64,000 bases of DNA from Pyrobaculum oguniense TE7 (GTDB lineage Archaea; Thermoproteota; Thermoprotei; Thermoproteales; Thermoproteaceae): the NCBI GenBank assembly GCA_000247545.1, contig CP003316.1, positions 2,017,233-2,081,232 of the forward strand, written 5' to 3'. Below are positions 1-8,544 of this stretch, piece after piece. Each line of letters opens with the position of its first letter. The first letter of the stretch is position 1. The notes under the pieces were generated by a model that ran no database searches, was not told the origin of the DNA, and saw nothing but the letters and a program-made list of their open reading frames with translations. The position numbers and the translations under genes are program-made.

Positions 1-66
1 GACAGCCTCCAACAACTTAAGCGTCGGCTCTTGCAGGCGGCCCTTGTTAGGAACGGCGAGGAGCAT
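1..66 (-). CDS. hisG: ATP phosphoribosyltransferase, N-terminal fragment (window edge)
   Basis: The gene enters from beyond the left edge, and only the first 22 codons are visible. They read MLLAVPNKGRLQEPTLKLLE, the typical HisG opening (short beta strand, then PNKGRL). HisG condenses ATP with PRPP in the first step of histidine synthesis. It lies just downstream of hisC on the same strand, with 33 bases between the hisC stop and this ATG. A TATA-like stretch (tttttaaac at 95-103, read on the minus strand) lies about 33 bases upstream, so it may have its own promoter. Identification rests on this short stretch and on the neighbouring his genes. Confidence 0.8.
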   Translation of the reverse strand, partial: MLLAVPNKGRLQEPTLKLLEAV

Positions 67-99
67 GGGGATACATCAGCCGTGTGTCTGCCCCACTTT

Positions 100-1110
100 T
101 TAAACTTTCAACGCGGCTCTAAGCGCCTTGAGGAAGCCCTCCATGACTGGCCTAGGGGCGAGGGTGAAGCGGATGCAGCTAGGGCAGAGGGGCTTCCCGC
201 CCAGCGCCCTCACAACGTAGCCCATTTTATCCAGCTCCGCCGCTACGGCCTCTGCGTCGTCCACCCTTAACGTGACGAAGTTAGTCGGCCCGTGATAGCC
301 GTTAACCTTTAACTGCGAGAGGACCCACTCCCGCACCTCCCCCAGCTCCTCTATTGACCTCTCCACGTACGGCCTCCCCACCTCCAGCGCCTTTTCCACA
401 GCCTTTGCGGAATAAGCCGATATGGGGTGGGGGAGGGAGAGAGCCCTAAGCACGTCTGCGACTCGCCTGTTGGCCACGACGTAGCCCACCCTAAGCCCCG
501 CGAGGCCCCAGGCCTTGGAGAAGGTCCTCACCTCCACCACGTTGCCGTACTCGTACAGCCTCGGCCTCCAGTAGCCCGCGAACTCGGCGTAGGCCGCGTC
601 GAGTATTACAACGCCGTTAAACCTCGCTGCCAGCTCCTCCACCTCTTTAACCACGTGAGCTGTAGGGTTGTTAGGCGAGCAGACATATATAGCGCCTACC
701 CCCATTCTTGCCACCTCCTCCACGTCCAAGGAGAGGTCTTCCCGATATGTTGACACCACAGGCCTTATCCCAACCTGCCGCGCCGCAACCCGCGCCATTC
801 CGTACGTGGGCTCCACAATGGCGAGGCCCCTCCCCATGTGAGCGGCCAACAACATTGCGGTTCTAAGACCCTCGTCGGCGCCCGCTGTGATCACCACAGT
901 GCCTTGTGGGAGGCCGTGGTGCGACTCAATAGCCGATGCCAGCCTCTTGTTATTTGGATCTGTATAATATCTGAGCTCCCACGGCTCAAGAGACGACGCC
1001 AACGCCCTATAATAGTCGTCTGTGAGAAAGAGGTTCTCATTAAAGTGGAGCCTGACTTTTTTATATCCCACATCCGGCTCGTCATAGGCGAAGTCGAGCT
1101 CAGGTAACAC
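100..1110 (-). CDS. hisC: Histidinol-phosphate aminotransferase
   Basis: This PLP-dependent fold-type I aminotransferase converts imidazole-acetol phosphate to histidinol phosphate in histidine synthesis. Visible motifs are an N-terminal LHFNENLF, the TAGADEGLR cofactor region, CSPNNPT, DAAYAEF (Asp contacting the pyridine nitrogen) and FSKAWGLAGLRVGY with the Schiff-base Lys. The frame is open to 1221, but I place the start at GTG 1110: a TATA box (gtataaaaac, 1129-1138) lies about 23 nt upstream, and the extra 37 residues do not look like HisC. It shares its strand with hisG and faces away from hisI. A second HisC-like gene lies at 37911-38927. Function assignment is strong here because of the his neighbours. 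Confidence 0.9.
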   Translation of the reverse strand: MLPELDFAYDEPDVGYKKVRLHFNENLFLTDDYYRALASSLEPWELRYYTDPNNKRLASAIESHHGLPQGTVVITAGADEGLRTAMLLAAHMGRGLAIVEPTYGMARVAARQVGIRPVVSTYREDLSLDVEEVARMGVGAIYVCSPNNPTAHVVKEVEELAARFNGVVILDAAYAEFAGYWRPRLYEYGNVVEVRTFSKAWGLAGLRVGYVVANRRVADVLRALSLPHPISAYSAKAVEKALEVGRPYVERSIEELGEVREWVLSQLKVNGYHGPTNFVTLRVDDAEAVAAELDKMGYVVRALGGKPLCPSCIRFTLAPRPVMEGFLKALRAALKV

Positions 1111-1292
1111 ATGTGCCGTCGTGCTAGAGTATAAAAACAACACAGCCGTCTCCTGCACGGCGCCTCGCGTCAACCTGACCCCCACACGCCTCCATGAGAC
1201 AACGCCTCGGAGTACCGACAATTTATACGCTTAGCGAGGGGATCTGCTATGGAGCACGACCTTAATATATATATAACGCCGGAGTCTGCTCT
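1111..1292. promoter_or_regulatory. hisC/hisI divergent intergenic region with two TATA boxes
   Basis: This 182-base gap holds a minus-strand TATA (1129-1138) for hisC and a plus-strand TATA (ttaatatatatata, about 1262-1275) about 24 nt before hisI. A further minus-strand TATA-like site (gtataaatt near 1222-1231) has no obvious coding start at the expected distance. It could give a longer hisC transcript or an unrecognised small RNA. I see no convincing RNA fold. Confidence 0.5.
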
Positions 1293-1724
1293 TTGTCTGT
1301 GGCGGGCAGAAAGACACACACGGCTCACGCAGACGCAGAGCCCCTCGCAACGCCAGAAGAGGCGTGGAGAATCGCAAAGTCGCTAAACTATCGCCACACC
1401 GACGGCACCGTTGTGGCAGTCGTCCAAGACGTGGTGACGAAGGACGTCTTGATGGTCGCCTACATGGACCCAGTCGCCGTCGTGCTGACGCTGACCACGG
1501 GGCTTGCCCACTACTACTCCACCTCCCGTAAGAGGGTGTGGCTCAAGGGCGAGACCAGCGGCCACTTCCAGCTGGTCAAGGAGTTCCGGACAGACTGTGA
1601 CGGAGACGCCGTCGTGTTGAAGGTATTTCAGATAGGCGCGGCCTGCCACACAAGCTCGAGGTCGTGCTTCGAGTCGAAGGACTCGCTCGTCCTCACCGCC
1701 GGGCCTGGGCCAGGAAACTCTTGA
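1293..1724 (+). CDS. hisI: Phosphoribosyl-AMP cyclohydrolase
   Basis: HisI opens the purine ring of phosphoribosyl-AMP, the third step of histidine synthesis. The 143-residue length suits a stand-alone cyclohydrolase without the HisE pyrophosphohydrolase domain. Visible hallmarks are VLMVAYMDP, HYYSTSRKRVWLKGETSG, and the metal-binding DCDGD and ACHTSSRSCF segments, with the Asp and Cys ligands present. The start is TTG 1293, with a TATA box centred about 23 nt upstream. The 3' end overlaps convergent hisH by 32 bases. Confidence 0.95.
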   Translation: MSVAGRKTHTAHADAEPLATPEEAWRIAKSLNYRHTDGTVVAVVQDVVTKDVLMVAYMDPVAVVLTLTTGLAHYYSTSRKRVWLKGETSGHFQLVKEFRTDCDGDAVVLKVFQIGAACHTSSRSCFESKDSLVLTAGPGPGNS

Positions 1725-2268
1725 TCAGCTCTAGCCCTTGCCTGCCGCTACGCTCTGGGTGGAACTGGACCCCTAAGATATGCCTCTTTTCCACAGCAAC
1801 GACGTAGCGCGCGCCGAGCTGTATGTAGGCTATGTGGGCTTCATCCTTCTCGTCCCACCGCACACCGTAGCTGTGGAGAAAATAGTAATAGCCCTCCTTG
1901 ACCACGGGATGGGGCTTGGCATAGGTGTACCTCCAGCCAATGTTGGGCACCTTTCTGGCCACTATCCGCTCCACTTTCCCCCTGAATATGCCCAGGCCCT
2001 GCCCGGCCCCCTCTTCGCTTGTCTCAAACAAGAGCTGCATACCTAAGCAAATTGCGAGTGTGGGCTTCTCCAGCACGGCCCCCCTAAACTTGTGCACGAG
2101 GGCTTGGGCAACTCCAAATGTCCCCACCCCCGGTAGGAGTAGGGCGTCTACCTCCCTAGCGGCATCCGCCTCCTTCACAACCACAGGTTCGGCGCCGGCT
2201 CTCCTCAACGCGGCTAGGACGCTCCCTATATTCCCGACGGTGTAGTCTACAACGCCGATGCGCACCAT
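1693..2268 (-). CDS. hisH: Imidazole glycerol phosphate synthase, glutaminase subunit
   Basis: HisH hydrolyses glutamine and passes ammonia to HisF, which makes imidazole glycerol phosphate and AICAR. It is a class I glutamine amidotransferase. The nucleophile Cys is in AICLGMQLL (about residue 75), and the His-Glu pair is in GVQFHPERSG (about residue 170). The N-terminal IGVVDYTVGN and LLPGVGTFG also match the family. At 191 residues it has the usual length. The ATG at 2268 is 25 nt from a TATA element shared with divergent tmk. hisF is not in the window. Confidence 0.95.
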   Translation of the reverse strand: MVRIGVVDYTVGNIGSVLAALRRAGAEPVVVKEADAAREVDALLLPGVGTFGVAQALVHKFRGAVLEKPTLAICLGMQLLFETSEEGAGQGLGIFRGKVERIVARKVPNIGWRYTYAKPHPVVKEGYYYFLHSYGVRWDEKDEAHIAYIQLGARYVVAVEKRHILGVQFHPERSGRQGLELIKSFLAQARR

Positions 2269-2288
2269 GGCGGGTTTATCACGTGGTG

Positions 2289-2298
2289 TTTTATATTA
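2289..2298. promoter_or_regulatory. Shared bidirectional TATA element, hisH / tmk
   Basis: The element ttttatatta is centred near 2293, about 25 nt from the hisH ATG (2268, minus strand) and 23 nt from the tmk GTG (2316, plus strand). Both starts fit leaderless archaeal transcripts, and no second TATA is visible between the genes. Confidence 0.6.
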
Positions 2299-2315
2299 GT
2301 GGCGTATATCAGGCC

Positions 2316-2906
2316 GTGACCTTCGTCGTGATTGAGGGGATAGACGGCTCGGGAAAGTCTACTGTGATAAGTCTGCTAAGCAGGCTCCTCCCCCGGGTAT
2401 ACGTCACTAGGGAGCCTAGCTCGTCCCCCATCGGCAGGCTGATAAAGGAGTGGGCACTGAGGGAGGGCACGGCTGACCCCCGCGTCGACGCACTGCTCTT
2501 CGCTGCCGATCGCATAGAGCACTACAAAAGGGAGATAGAGCCGAGACTGAGGGAGGGGTATATAGTCATCTGTGAGAGGTATGTAGAGTCTTCAATTGCC
2601 TACCAAGGCGCAGCCGGCGTCCCCATAGAGTATATAAAATTCATAAATTCGGCGGTGCCTAAGCCCGACATTACGGTTATTCTCGACGTCGATCCCGAAG
2701 TCGCAATCGCCAGGGTTAAGCAGAGGGGAGCCGCCGAGAAGTATGAACAGTTGTCATTCTTGAAAAGAGTAAGAGGGATCTACTTATCGAGGGCGGCCGA
2801 GGAGGGATACCCAGTACTCGACGCTTCTAGACCAGCGGAAGAAGTCGCCAAGGAGGTGGCCAGGCTTATTGAGAAGAGGCTGGGGTCTAGAGAATCGACA
2901 TCATAA
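2316..2906 (+). CDS. tmk: Thymidylate kinase
   Basis: It phosphorylates dTMP to dTDP for DNA synthesis. The P-loop IEGIDGSGKST is at the very N-terminus, followed by YVTREPSS (the DR/E motif region) and the LID-like CERYVESSIAYQG. The length of about 196 residues is typical. The frame is open from 2283, but GTG 2316 puts the P-loop at the usual distance and lies 23 nt from a TATA box. The last 20 bases overlap the 3' end of the convergent GINS-like gene. Confidence 0.93.
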   Translation: MTFVVIEGIDGSGKSTVISLLSRLLPRVYVTREPSSSPIGRLIKEWALREGTADPRVDALLFAADRIEHYKREIEPRLREGYIVICERYVESSIAYQGAAGVPIEYIKFINSAVPKPDITVILDVDPEVAIARVKQRGAAEKYEQLSFLKRVRGIYLSRAAEEGYPVLDASRPAEEVAKEVARLIEKRLGSRESTS

Positions 2907-3381
2907 AAGAGGTGATGGTGTTGTACATTGACGCCAACAGGGCCTTTTCTTCAGGGGCAAGCCTCTCCAAGAAGGACTGGTCGTTCACAATGTCGGAACG
3001 CGTGGCGACGAGTAGGGCTATTTTCTTAACCCTCTCGATTAGTAGCTCCCTCGTCTCTTGAAACAACATCCTCACAGTCTTGGAATCCCCCTTCTTGTTT
3101 AGGAGGTAGACAGAGAGCTTTAGCCTCGGGTAGAAGTCCTCGGGGAGCTTTGCCGGGTAGCTCTCCCTCTGCTCGGCGTATTTAATATTCGCAATATCCT
3201 TCGGCGAGATTACATACGAGTCGTCGATTTCCACGGCGTTCATTTCGTCAAGTTTCAGAGCCAGAAAGAGAGGTATCTCCGCAGAGGTGTCGGCTTGGTA
3301 CGAGACCCCCAGCTGCGGCAGAGAGACGTCCTTCTTAAACACGACCCTCACCGGATAGAAGGACGTAATAGACTGGAACAC
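2887..3381 (-). CDS. GINS-complex subunit-like protein (Gins23 type)
   Basis: This is a probable subunit of the archaeal GINS tetramer, which activates the MCM helicase. The order of segments fits the B-then-A arrangement of Gins23. A small beta-rich N-terminal part (VRVVFKKDVSLP, then SAEIPLFLALKLDEMNAVEI) comes first. A helical part with YPAKLPEDFYPRL and the C-terminal RLAPEEKALLASMYN follows, resembling the 'L-x-P-E-E' helix of GINS proteins. Similarity is weak, so this is a fold-level guess. GTG 3381 is preferred over 3396 because it lies 23 nt from the shared TATA. mcm lies elsewhere in this window (45724-47766). Confidence 0.55.
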   Translation of the reverse strand: MFQSITSFYPVRVVFKKDVSLPQLGVSYQADTSAEIPLFLALKLDEMNAVEIDDSYVISPKDIANIKYAEQRESYPAKLPEDFYPRLKLSVYLLNKKGDSKTVRMLFQETRELLIERVKKIALLVATRSDIVNDQSFLERLAPEEKALLASMYNTITSFMMSIL

Positions 3382-3399
3382 GGCACAATACTGCACACA

Positions 3400-3408
3400 G
3401 TTATAAAG
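3400..3408. promoter_or_regulatory. Shared bidirectional TATA element, GINS-like gene / CPBP protease
   Basis: The element gttataaag is centred at 3404, exactly 23 nt from GTG 3381 on the minus strand and 23 nt from ATG 3427 on the plus strand. No other TATA lies in the 46-base gap. Confidence 0.6.
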
Positions 3409-3426
3409 ACCTCTCTTGGAAACCCC

Positions 3427-4017
3427 ATGATACCGCGGCTGGCTTATGTGGCCATATTTGTGGCCGCTGTAGTGTTGTTCACACTTTTCCGCCCGCCGCC
3501 GTGCATCGCCCTTTACGGCGGGGTTGCGCTCTACGCCGCGTTTCTCCCAGTAGGCCGAGCTGTACAGTGGAGGCTGGGGAAGAGTTTCCCCCTCGCATTC
3601 GCCGTCTACTTCCTGGCGCTGATGGCGGGCGGCGCGGTTACAGTCGCCATCCCGCAGATAAGGGAGAGCGTAGAGCTCTTAAGGGAGAGACAAGATCAGT
3701 TCTTCGCTGTTGCGCAGACGTGCCCCCTCGGCTCCTTCGCTGTGGCCATGCAGGCGGTCTTTCTCGCGCCCCTTGTAGAGGAGGTCATCTTCAGGGGGAT
3801 CCTCTTCGAAGAGGTGCGGCGGAGGTGGGGGCTAGCCCCGGCCTACGTCGCCTCCTCGCTGGTCTTCGCCTTGTTACACCGCCTAGGCCTCGCCGCTGTG
3901 CCCATCTTCATCGTAGCTCTTGCGCTCGCCTTTGCGTACCACAAGTGGGGCCTCCCCGCAAGCATTATGTTACACGCAACTCAGAACACCTTGGCGCTGT
4001 TCATCCGAAGCCTTTAA
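3427..4017 (+). CDS. CPBP-family intramembrane metalloprotease
   Basis: This is a multi-span membrane protein of the Abi/CAAX-protease (CPBP) family. Motif 1 is EEVIFRG (two Glu and the Arg), a His lies in LLHRLG, and a final His lies in IMLHATQN, which together form the metal site. About six hydrophobic segments are visible, beginning at residue 3. The substrate cannot be told; archaeal members are mostly uncharacterised. ATG 3427 was chosen because a TATA lies 23 nt upstream. The 3' end overlaps the convergent LOG-like gene by 17 bases. Confidence 0.85.
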   Translation: MIPRLAYVAIFVAAVVLFTLFRPPPCIALYGGVALYAAFLPVGRAVQWRLGKSFPLAFAVYFLALMAGGAVTVAIPQIRESVELLRERQDQFFAVAQTCPLGSFAVAMQAVFLAPLVEEVIFRGILFEEVRRRWGLAPAYVASSLVFALLHRLGLAAVPIFIVALALAFAYHKWGLPASIMLHATQNTLALFIRSL

Positions 4018-4531
4018 TAGCTCCGGCCTCGGCGGCGCAAGCCCTCGCAGCCACTTCCTCCGGGTCGCTTAGGTAGACAACCCTCACCGCGTTCCTCGTG
4101 TCGAAGTACTCAGGGTATGCCTCCTTGAGCTTATCAGTCGGCGTGCCGGTGTGCACGAGGACAAAAAGCGGCTTCCCCATGGCGTAGGCCATAAACGCCT
4201 CTATCGCCGTGCCGACGCCCCCGCCGAGCACTACCACAGCGTCGGCGGAGCGGATCATGAAGACTGACCTGCACCTATACTCACAGCCAGTCCTCACCGC
4301 TATGACTCCAGACGGAAGGCGGACCTCCTCCCTCTCCATGGGTATAAACGCGACGACCTTCAGCCCCACCGCAAGCGCCGCGTCTACGACGTCTTTCATG
4401 TGGCCCCAGTAGCCGCCTACTAATACAACGCTGTCAGGACAGCGGCGGGCCAGCGCCTCGACAAACCTTCTCGCCTTTTCGGCAAGGCCAGGGACGTACT
4501 CGCTGTGTATGGCGACGGCGATCTGCTTCAT
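4001..4531 (-). CDS. LOG-like Rossmann-fold nucleotide-binding protein
   Basis: The protein belongs to the SLOG/LOG superfamily (TIGR00725-like). The N-terminal strand IAVAIHSEY is followed by VVLVGGYWGHMKDVVDAAL, then a central VVVLGGGVGTAIEAFMAY, corresponding to the family's GG-x-GT-x-x-E nucleotide-binding motif. LOG proteins release cytokinin bases from their ribotides in plants and some bacteria; the archaeal role is unknown. Its start overlaps the moaB stop by four bases (4528-4531), so the two are probably co-transcribed. Confidence 0.75.
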   Translation of the reverse strand: MKQIAVAIHSEYVPGLAEKARRFVEALARRCPDSVVLVGGYWGHMKDVVDAALAVGLKVVAFIPMEREEVRLPSGVIAVRTGCEYRCRSVFMIRSADAVVVLGGGVGTAIEAFMAYAMGKPLFVLVHTGTPTDKLKEAYPEYFDTRNAVRVVYLSDPEEVAARACAAEAGAIKGFG

Positions 4532-5043
4532 CGTATCAGGTAGAGGACGTGTGAAATTTCCTGGAGGATTATCCGCATCCCAGTCCTCACAGAGTTGGGG
4601 GAGCCGGGCAGTAGGAAGAAGGCCTTCCCGTTTATGACGCCCGCCGTGGCCCTAGTGAGGAAGGCCGCGGTTCCTACCTCTTGGATGCTGTAGTAGCGGA
4701 AAACGTCGCCGAAGCCCTCTATCTCCTTCTCGAATAGGGGCCTAACAGCCTCTATCGTGACGTCTGTCTTCGTGATGCCGGTGCCGCCGGTGAAGACCAC
4801 CACGTCTACGTCTTCTCTCGCCGCGAGCTCCAACACCTTGCGCCTAATCATGTACACGTCGTCTGGCAACAAGTCTCTCCCAACGACGATGTGCCCAGCC
4901 TCCGCCGCCATGGAGACCGCGACGTCGCCCGATTCATCGGCTGGGGATTTGCCCTCCGCCTTCTCCCTGTACCTCGACGTGCTGACAGTAACGATGTAGA
5001 ACCTTGCCGTCTTGGGGCCGTGCTTCCTGTGTTCATGCGGCAT
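4528..5043 (-). CDS. moaB: Molybdenum cofactor biosynthesis protein B
   Basis: MoaB/Mog-type proteins adenylylate molybdopterin, or precede that step, during molybdenum or tungsten cofactor synthesis. Recognisable parts are the N-terminal FYIVTVSTSRY, the GGTGITKTDVTIEAV loop that holds the pterin, and LLPGSPNSVRTG near the C-terminus. The length of 171 residues is usual. Pyrobaculum-type organisms use Mo/W enzymes, which fits. It is followed by the LOG-like gene with a 4-base overlap. Confidence 0.93.
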   Translation of the reverse strand: MPHEHRKHGPKTARFYIVTVSTSRYREKAEGKSPADESGDVAVSMAAEAGHIVVGRDLLPDDVYMIRRKVLELAAREDVDVVVFTGGTGITKTDVTIEAVRPLFEKEIEGFGDVFRYYSIQEVGTAAFLTRATAGVINGKAFFLLPGSPNSVRTGMRIILQEISHVLYLIR

Positions 5044-5064
5044 GCAGTATAAGATTTCTATGTT

Positions 5065-5442
5065 TTAAAAGCCGGCCGCCCGCCTCGCCTTATTTACAAT
5101 TTCTAGGGCCAGCGGCATGTAGTCCGCAAGCCTCGACAACGGCCCCTTGGCCAGCCTCAACTTCCCCAGAGCAAAGGCGGCGAAGGCAGGTAGCTTCCCC
5201 TCGAAAATTTTCATAAAGACATCGTAACTCCCCTCAATTACATAGTCGCCGTCTTGGTCGCTCTCGGCCAGCACAGCCCTAACGCAACTCCCGTTTCTGA
5301 ACTCGAGAGAAAGGGTGAGTATTCCCAATGGGGAAATCTCAGACGGAGCATCGACGGCTTTTATTACCATAATCCCCTCGGCGCCGTTGTATGTAAGCTC
5401 ACGGCATAGCTCATCAGCCCAGTTTTGAGTAGGCCTAAACAT
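5065..5442 (-). CDS. SCP2-like sterol carrier domain protein
   Basis: This small soluble protein of about 125 residues is consistent with an SCP2 lipid-binding domain. It has a beta-rich centre (GILTLSLEFRNGSC, AVLAESDQDGDYVIEGSYDVF) followed by FEGKLPAFAAFALGKLRLAKGPLSRL, the typical 'I/F-x-G-K/L' helix region. The frame runs to 5517, but ATG 5442 is preferred because the upstream residues overlap the divergent gene. A weak TATA-like acaattaac lies about 24 nt upstream. The ligand is unknown. Confidence 0.6.
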   Translation of the reverse strand: MFRPTQNWADELCRELTYNGAEGIMVIKAVDAPSEISPLGILTLSLEFRNGSCVRAVLAESDQDGDYVIEGSYDVFMKIFEGKLPAFAAFALGKLRLAKGPLSRLADYMPLALEIVNKARRAAGF

Positions 5443-5475
5443 GTTTAAAACTTCCTCAACTACAATTAACTGTAT

Positions 5476-5958
5476 ATGCTTATAGCCGTTGACCTGGATG
5501 GAACTGTCTGGGACCACCCCGACATCTCGTCGCTGTATCCTCCCTTCCGCCGCGTCACCCAGCTGAAAATAGCCGACAGCAGAAGCACAGAGGTAAACCT
5601 AAGACCACACGTACGCGACTTCCTGCGCTGGGCAAACGAGGCCGGCCACTTGTTGACCACGCTCTCATGGAACGACCACGACGTGGCGTATCAAGCACTC
5701 CGGACGTTTGAAATAGACACCTACTTCCACTACTTAGCAATTGAGCCCCACCCACGCAAGGACAAGATGCTCTACAAGCTATTGAGACAGATAGAGCAGG
5801 AGAGGGGTGTTAAAATACGCCCAGAAGAAATCGTGTACATCGACGATAGGGACATACATCTTATAGAAATATTAGAAAACATCGGCAAGGTACGTTTCAT
5901 ACACTTCGGAAAAGACGTGCAGTGCTTTCTCGAAATCCCTAGAATAATCAGCCCTTAA
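5476..5958 (+). CDS. Magnesium-dependent phosphatase-1 family HAD protein
   Basis: This is a HAD-superfamily phosphatase of the MDP-1 (type III capless) group. The nucleophile motif AVDLDGTVWDH is at the N-terminus. Motif II is TLSWND, and motif III/IV is DKMLYKL plus VYIDDRDIHL with the two acidic Mg ligands. At 160 residues the length is normal. MDP-1 enzymes act on phosphotyrosine or sugar phosphates; the archaeal substrate is unknown. ATG 5476 has a TATA-like gtttaaaac at 5443-5451. The last 11 bases overlap the convergent solute-binding protein gene. Confidence 0.88.
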   Translation: MLIAVDLDGTVWDHPDISSLYPPFRRVTQLKIADSRSTEVNLRPHVRDFLRWANEAGHLLTTLSWNDHDVAYQALRTFEIDTYFHYLAIEPHPRKDKMLYKLLRQIEQERGVKIRPEEIVYIDDRDIHLIEILENIGKVRFIHFGKDVQCFLEIPRIISP

Positions 5959-7087
5959 CCGCGTAGCTGATCGTCTCAATTGCCTTGATCATCTCCTCCG
6001 TGTAGTTAAGGTATATGACCCTTGCAGTCTCAGGCGGGATCAAGGCGTTGAGGAAATCGGGATCCACGTATTTCTCGAGCAGTTGCCTCTTTAGGGCAGT
6101 GGGATAATAAGTCGCCTCGACTATCCTGGCCGAGTTCTCAGGCCTCAGCAAGAAGTCTATGAAGAGGTAGGCCTCCTCGACGTTTTTAGCGTCGCGGGGG
6201 ATGACCATGAAGTCCACCCAGCGGTGCGTCATGGGCTTAGGCAACACGTACTGGAACTTGTCGGCGTTTGCCTCCCCCGCCCTCTTTATGAACTCCTCCT
6301 TGGCGTACTGGGCGTCGCCTGACCAGATCTGGGATATCCACAGCTCCCCCGCGGCAATTGCTGGCACAATCTGGCTAATGCCCATGTACCCCCTTATGTA
6401 CTCCTTCTGTCTCTTCAATAGGTCGATAATTTTATTAACGGTAGCGTCGCTCCAGTCGTCTGGGTCTATTCCCATCGCGTATTTTGCCGCCATGATAGGC
6501 TCTACGAACTCCTCCAACATGGCTATCCTCCCCTTGACCTTCTCCAGCTTGGTCTCGTCAAAGAGGTCGCCCCAGCTCTCTATTTTCCCAACGTCGACTT
6601 TCATGTCGTAGTAGTTCACCGCAATGCCGGTGGTCCCATAGGCGTACGGCACCGAGTACTGGAGTCCGGGGTCGTTGGGGTTCTGGAAGAAGACAGCGTC
6701 TATGTTGGCTAAGTTGGAAAGCTTGGCGTGGTCGATCTTCCTCACATAGCCCTTCCCTATCACCTCCTTGAGGTAAGTATCGGGAACGACAATTAGGTCG
6801 TAGCCGCCTCCCCCTCTCAGCAACGCGGCGTAGGCCTCTTCGCCGCTTTCAAACACCTGGTATACTACATCTATCCCGTATTCTTTTTTAAAATCGTCGA
6901 GAAGGGTCTCGTCTATGTAGTAGGAGTAGTTATACACAGCCAGCCTCCTCCCCGCCGCCGTCGTCCGCGGCGTCGTCTGAGTTGGAACCGTCCCGCCCTG
7001 TCGCTGCGCCAGGTAGATATACCCCCCGGCTACTGCCAGGACCGCGGCCGCACCGACCGCCGCGAGGAGTCTCCTCCTAGTGACCAT
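5948..7087 (-). CDS. Extracellular solute-binding protein, PotD-like
   Basis: This substrate-binding protein resembles the spermidine/putrescine ABC type (PotD). The N-terminus [12 protein letters not shown] followed by a long Ala/Val stretch looks like a signal peptide, perhaps Tat (RR-x-LL). A Thr/Pro-rich linker follows, then [31 protein letters not shown] and the C-terminal [15 protein letters not shown], all typical of PotD. It should sit outside the membrane. No permease or ATPase gene lies beside it, so partner genes must be elsewhere or the protein is an orphan. It overlaps the DUF99 gene by 11 bases. Confidence 0.88.
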   Translation of the reverse strand: MVTRRRLLAAVGAAAVLAVAGGYIYLAQRQGGTVPTQTTPRTTAAGRRLAVYNYSYYIDETLLDDFKKEYGIDVVYQVFESGEEAYAALLRGGGGYDLIVVPDTYLKEVIGKGYVRKIDHAKLSNLANIDAVFFQNPNDPGLQYSVPYAYGTTGIAVNYYDMKVDVGKIESWGDLFDETKLEKVKGRIAMLEEFVEPIMAAKYAMGIDPDDWSDATVNKIIDLLKRQKEYIRGYMGISQIVPAIAAGELWISQIWSGDAQYAKEEFIKRAGEANADKFQYVLPKPMTHRWVDFMVIPRDAKNVEEAYLFIDFLLRPENSARIVEATYYPTALKRQLLEKYVDPDFLNALIPPETARVIYLNYTEEMIKAIETISYAVKG

Positions 7088-7643
7088 TAAGGAGACGTAA
7101 GCTAAGAGTATTTAAAAGTGCCCGCGCGCCCGCCGCCATTATTCTCGCAACGCGGAGCGGCTCCGGCATCTTCCCCAGCTTCATAGCCAACTCGGCGGCC
7201 TTGCCGGCATATACGGGGTCTATACCCCAGGACCGCACGTATATCTTGTACCCCGCCTTGGTGTAGTATGGGATTGGGCTTCCCAGTCTTTCTATTGCCC
7301 TGAGCCTTTCGGGCCAGTCGGGGAATAGCTTCTTTACTGCCTCCTCCACGCGGCCCTCTGGCTCCTCGAACACGTAGCACGCCACCGGCTTCTGAAACTT
7401 GGCGTACAACGCCTCGCCGTCTATCCAGTTGTAAAAAGAGACAATGCAACCGTCTAGCATGAGAATGCTCACGTCGGGTCTCATCAACATAGCGATTATG
7501 TTCTCCGCGGCTCCGGTGCCGTCTTTGCCGCCGATTTTAGCTACGGCGAAGGCTGCGTCCTCCACCACCGCATCTCTAGTTGCCCTAACGCCGGCGTATA
7601 CCGAGAAGCCGTCCTCAAACCTGAAGCTCTCGGCAATTGCCAC
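7077..7643 (-). CDS. DUF99 / UPF0215 family protein
   Basis: This conserved archaeal protein has an endonuclease-V-like fold. Visible are an N-terminal [21 protein letters not shown] and [16 protein letters not shown], which in other members is 'V-x-L-D-G-x-x-x-x-x-F-N'. No function is established for the family. The frame is open to 7760, but upstream codons overlap the aminotransferase gene. GTG 7643, 14 bases after that gene's stop, gives a family-like N-terminus, though a slightly longer form cannot be excluded. The 3' end overlaps the next gene start by 11 bases, suggesting one operon 8544-5948. Confidence 0.7.
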   Translation of the reverse strand: MAIAESFRFEDGFSVYAGVRATRDAVVEDAAFAVAKIGGKDGTGAAENIIAMLMRPDVSILMLDGCIVSFYNWIDGEALYAKFQKPVACYVFEEPEGRVEEAVKKLFPDWPERLRAIERLGSPIPYYTKAGYKIYVRSWGIDPVYAGKAAELAMKLGKMPEPLRVARIMAAGARALLNTLSLRLLNGH

Positions 7644-7656
7644 TACTTTGAAGTTT

Positions 7657-8544
7657 TTAGAGAGGAATTTTGGATAGGAAGTCGGCGAGTTCTTCCTCGG
7701 TCGCACTAGTGAGGCCCAGTCTGACATATTCTCCGAATTCCCCCGTCTTAGAGTGTGCACTGCCCGGCACTGCGCCGTGGTTTAAAAATATGTCTCTAAG
7801 CCGCTGGGAGGGTGGCTTGTACCACACGAAGTAGGGGGTGGCAGTGCCTACCAGTCTCTCCTTCACCACGGCTTGACGGCGCTGTAGCGCACGGAATACC
7901 TCGTGGACCGCCCCCGATCTAAGCGCCACGTAGAAGAGGTACTGCATATAAGTCGATACGTGTAGGTATGCGCCTTCTTGTATTGACAGGTAGTAGGGCT
8001 CCAGCTCTGGGGGCACTGCCAGGAAGCCTAGGTGTAACCCGGGGAAGAGGACGTCTAGTGAGCCCACCGCTATCGAACTCTTAGCCACGTGGGGCGCCTC
8101 GCCTCTGAGGAGGGAGTACGTAAGATCATAAATCACCAGTGGGGCCTCCTTCTCGGCTCTCCTCAGCTCCTCCGCCGTGTATATATACCCGTCGGGGCAC
8201 CTCCAGTAGGGCTGTACATAGACGGCCTTGGGCCTCCCGCACTTGGCATATGGCAAGACCTCCCTCTGGGTGGGGTCTTCGGGGGATATGCACTCACCGG
8301 GGTCTAGGTGCACCTCTGCGATCAGCCTGAGACTGTCGGCGAGGTTTGCGGTAAAGAGCACCGCGTGTCTCCCAAAGCCCAGCCTCTCAAGTATCCTCCT
8401 CAGCTCCTCCCTCGGCTCAGGCGCGCCTGCTGTGTCCGTGTACTGGAGCGCCTTCATGCCGAACTCCTTAACCACGGTTTCGTGTACGGCCTTGACCAAA
8501 TCTGTGTCCCCGAGTTTCAGCCAGCTCCCGCTTAGGTCAATCAT
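7657..8544 (-). CDS. Class I/II aminotransferase-like protein lacking the catalytic lysine
   Basis: The 295-residue protein follows the fold-type I aminotransferase plan: a TANLADSL cofactor segment, [15 protein letters not shown] in the place of NPTG, VIYDLTY with the pyridine-binding Asp, and [14 protein letters not shown] in the place of the usual FSKTLxPGLRxGY. In that last motif the residue aligned with the Schiff-base Lys is Asp, and the Arg of PGLR is His. It is therefore probably not a normal transaminase. It might bind PLP or a ligand without catalysis, or use another chemistry. ATG 8544 has a TATA 25 nt upstream (gtattttaatg, 8564-8574). Confidence 0.75.
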   Translation of the reverse strand: MIDLSGSWLKLGDTDLVKAVHETVVKEFGMKALQYTDTAGAPEPREELRRILERLGFGRHAVLFTANLADSLRLIAEVHLDPGECISPEDPTQREVLPYAKCGRPKAVYVQPYWRCPDGYIYTAEELRRAEKEAPLVIYDLTYSLLRGEAPHVAKSSIAVGSLDVLFPGLHLGFLAVPPELEPYYLSIQEGAYLHVSTYMQYLFYVALRSGAVHEVFRALQRRQAVVKERLVGTATPYFVWYKPPSQRLRDIFLNHGAVPGSAHSKTGEFGEYVRLGLTSATEEELADFLSKIPL

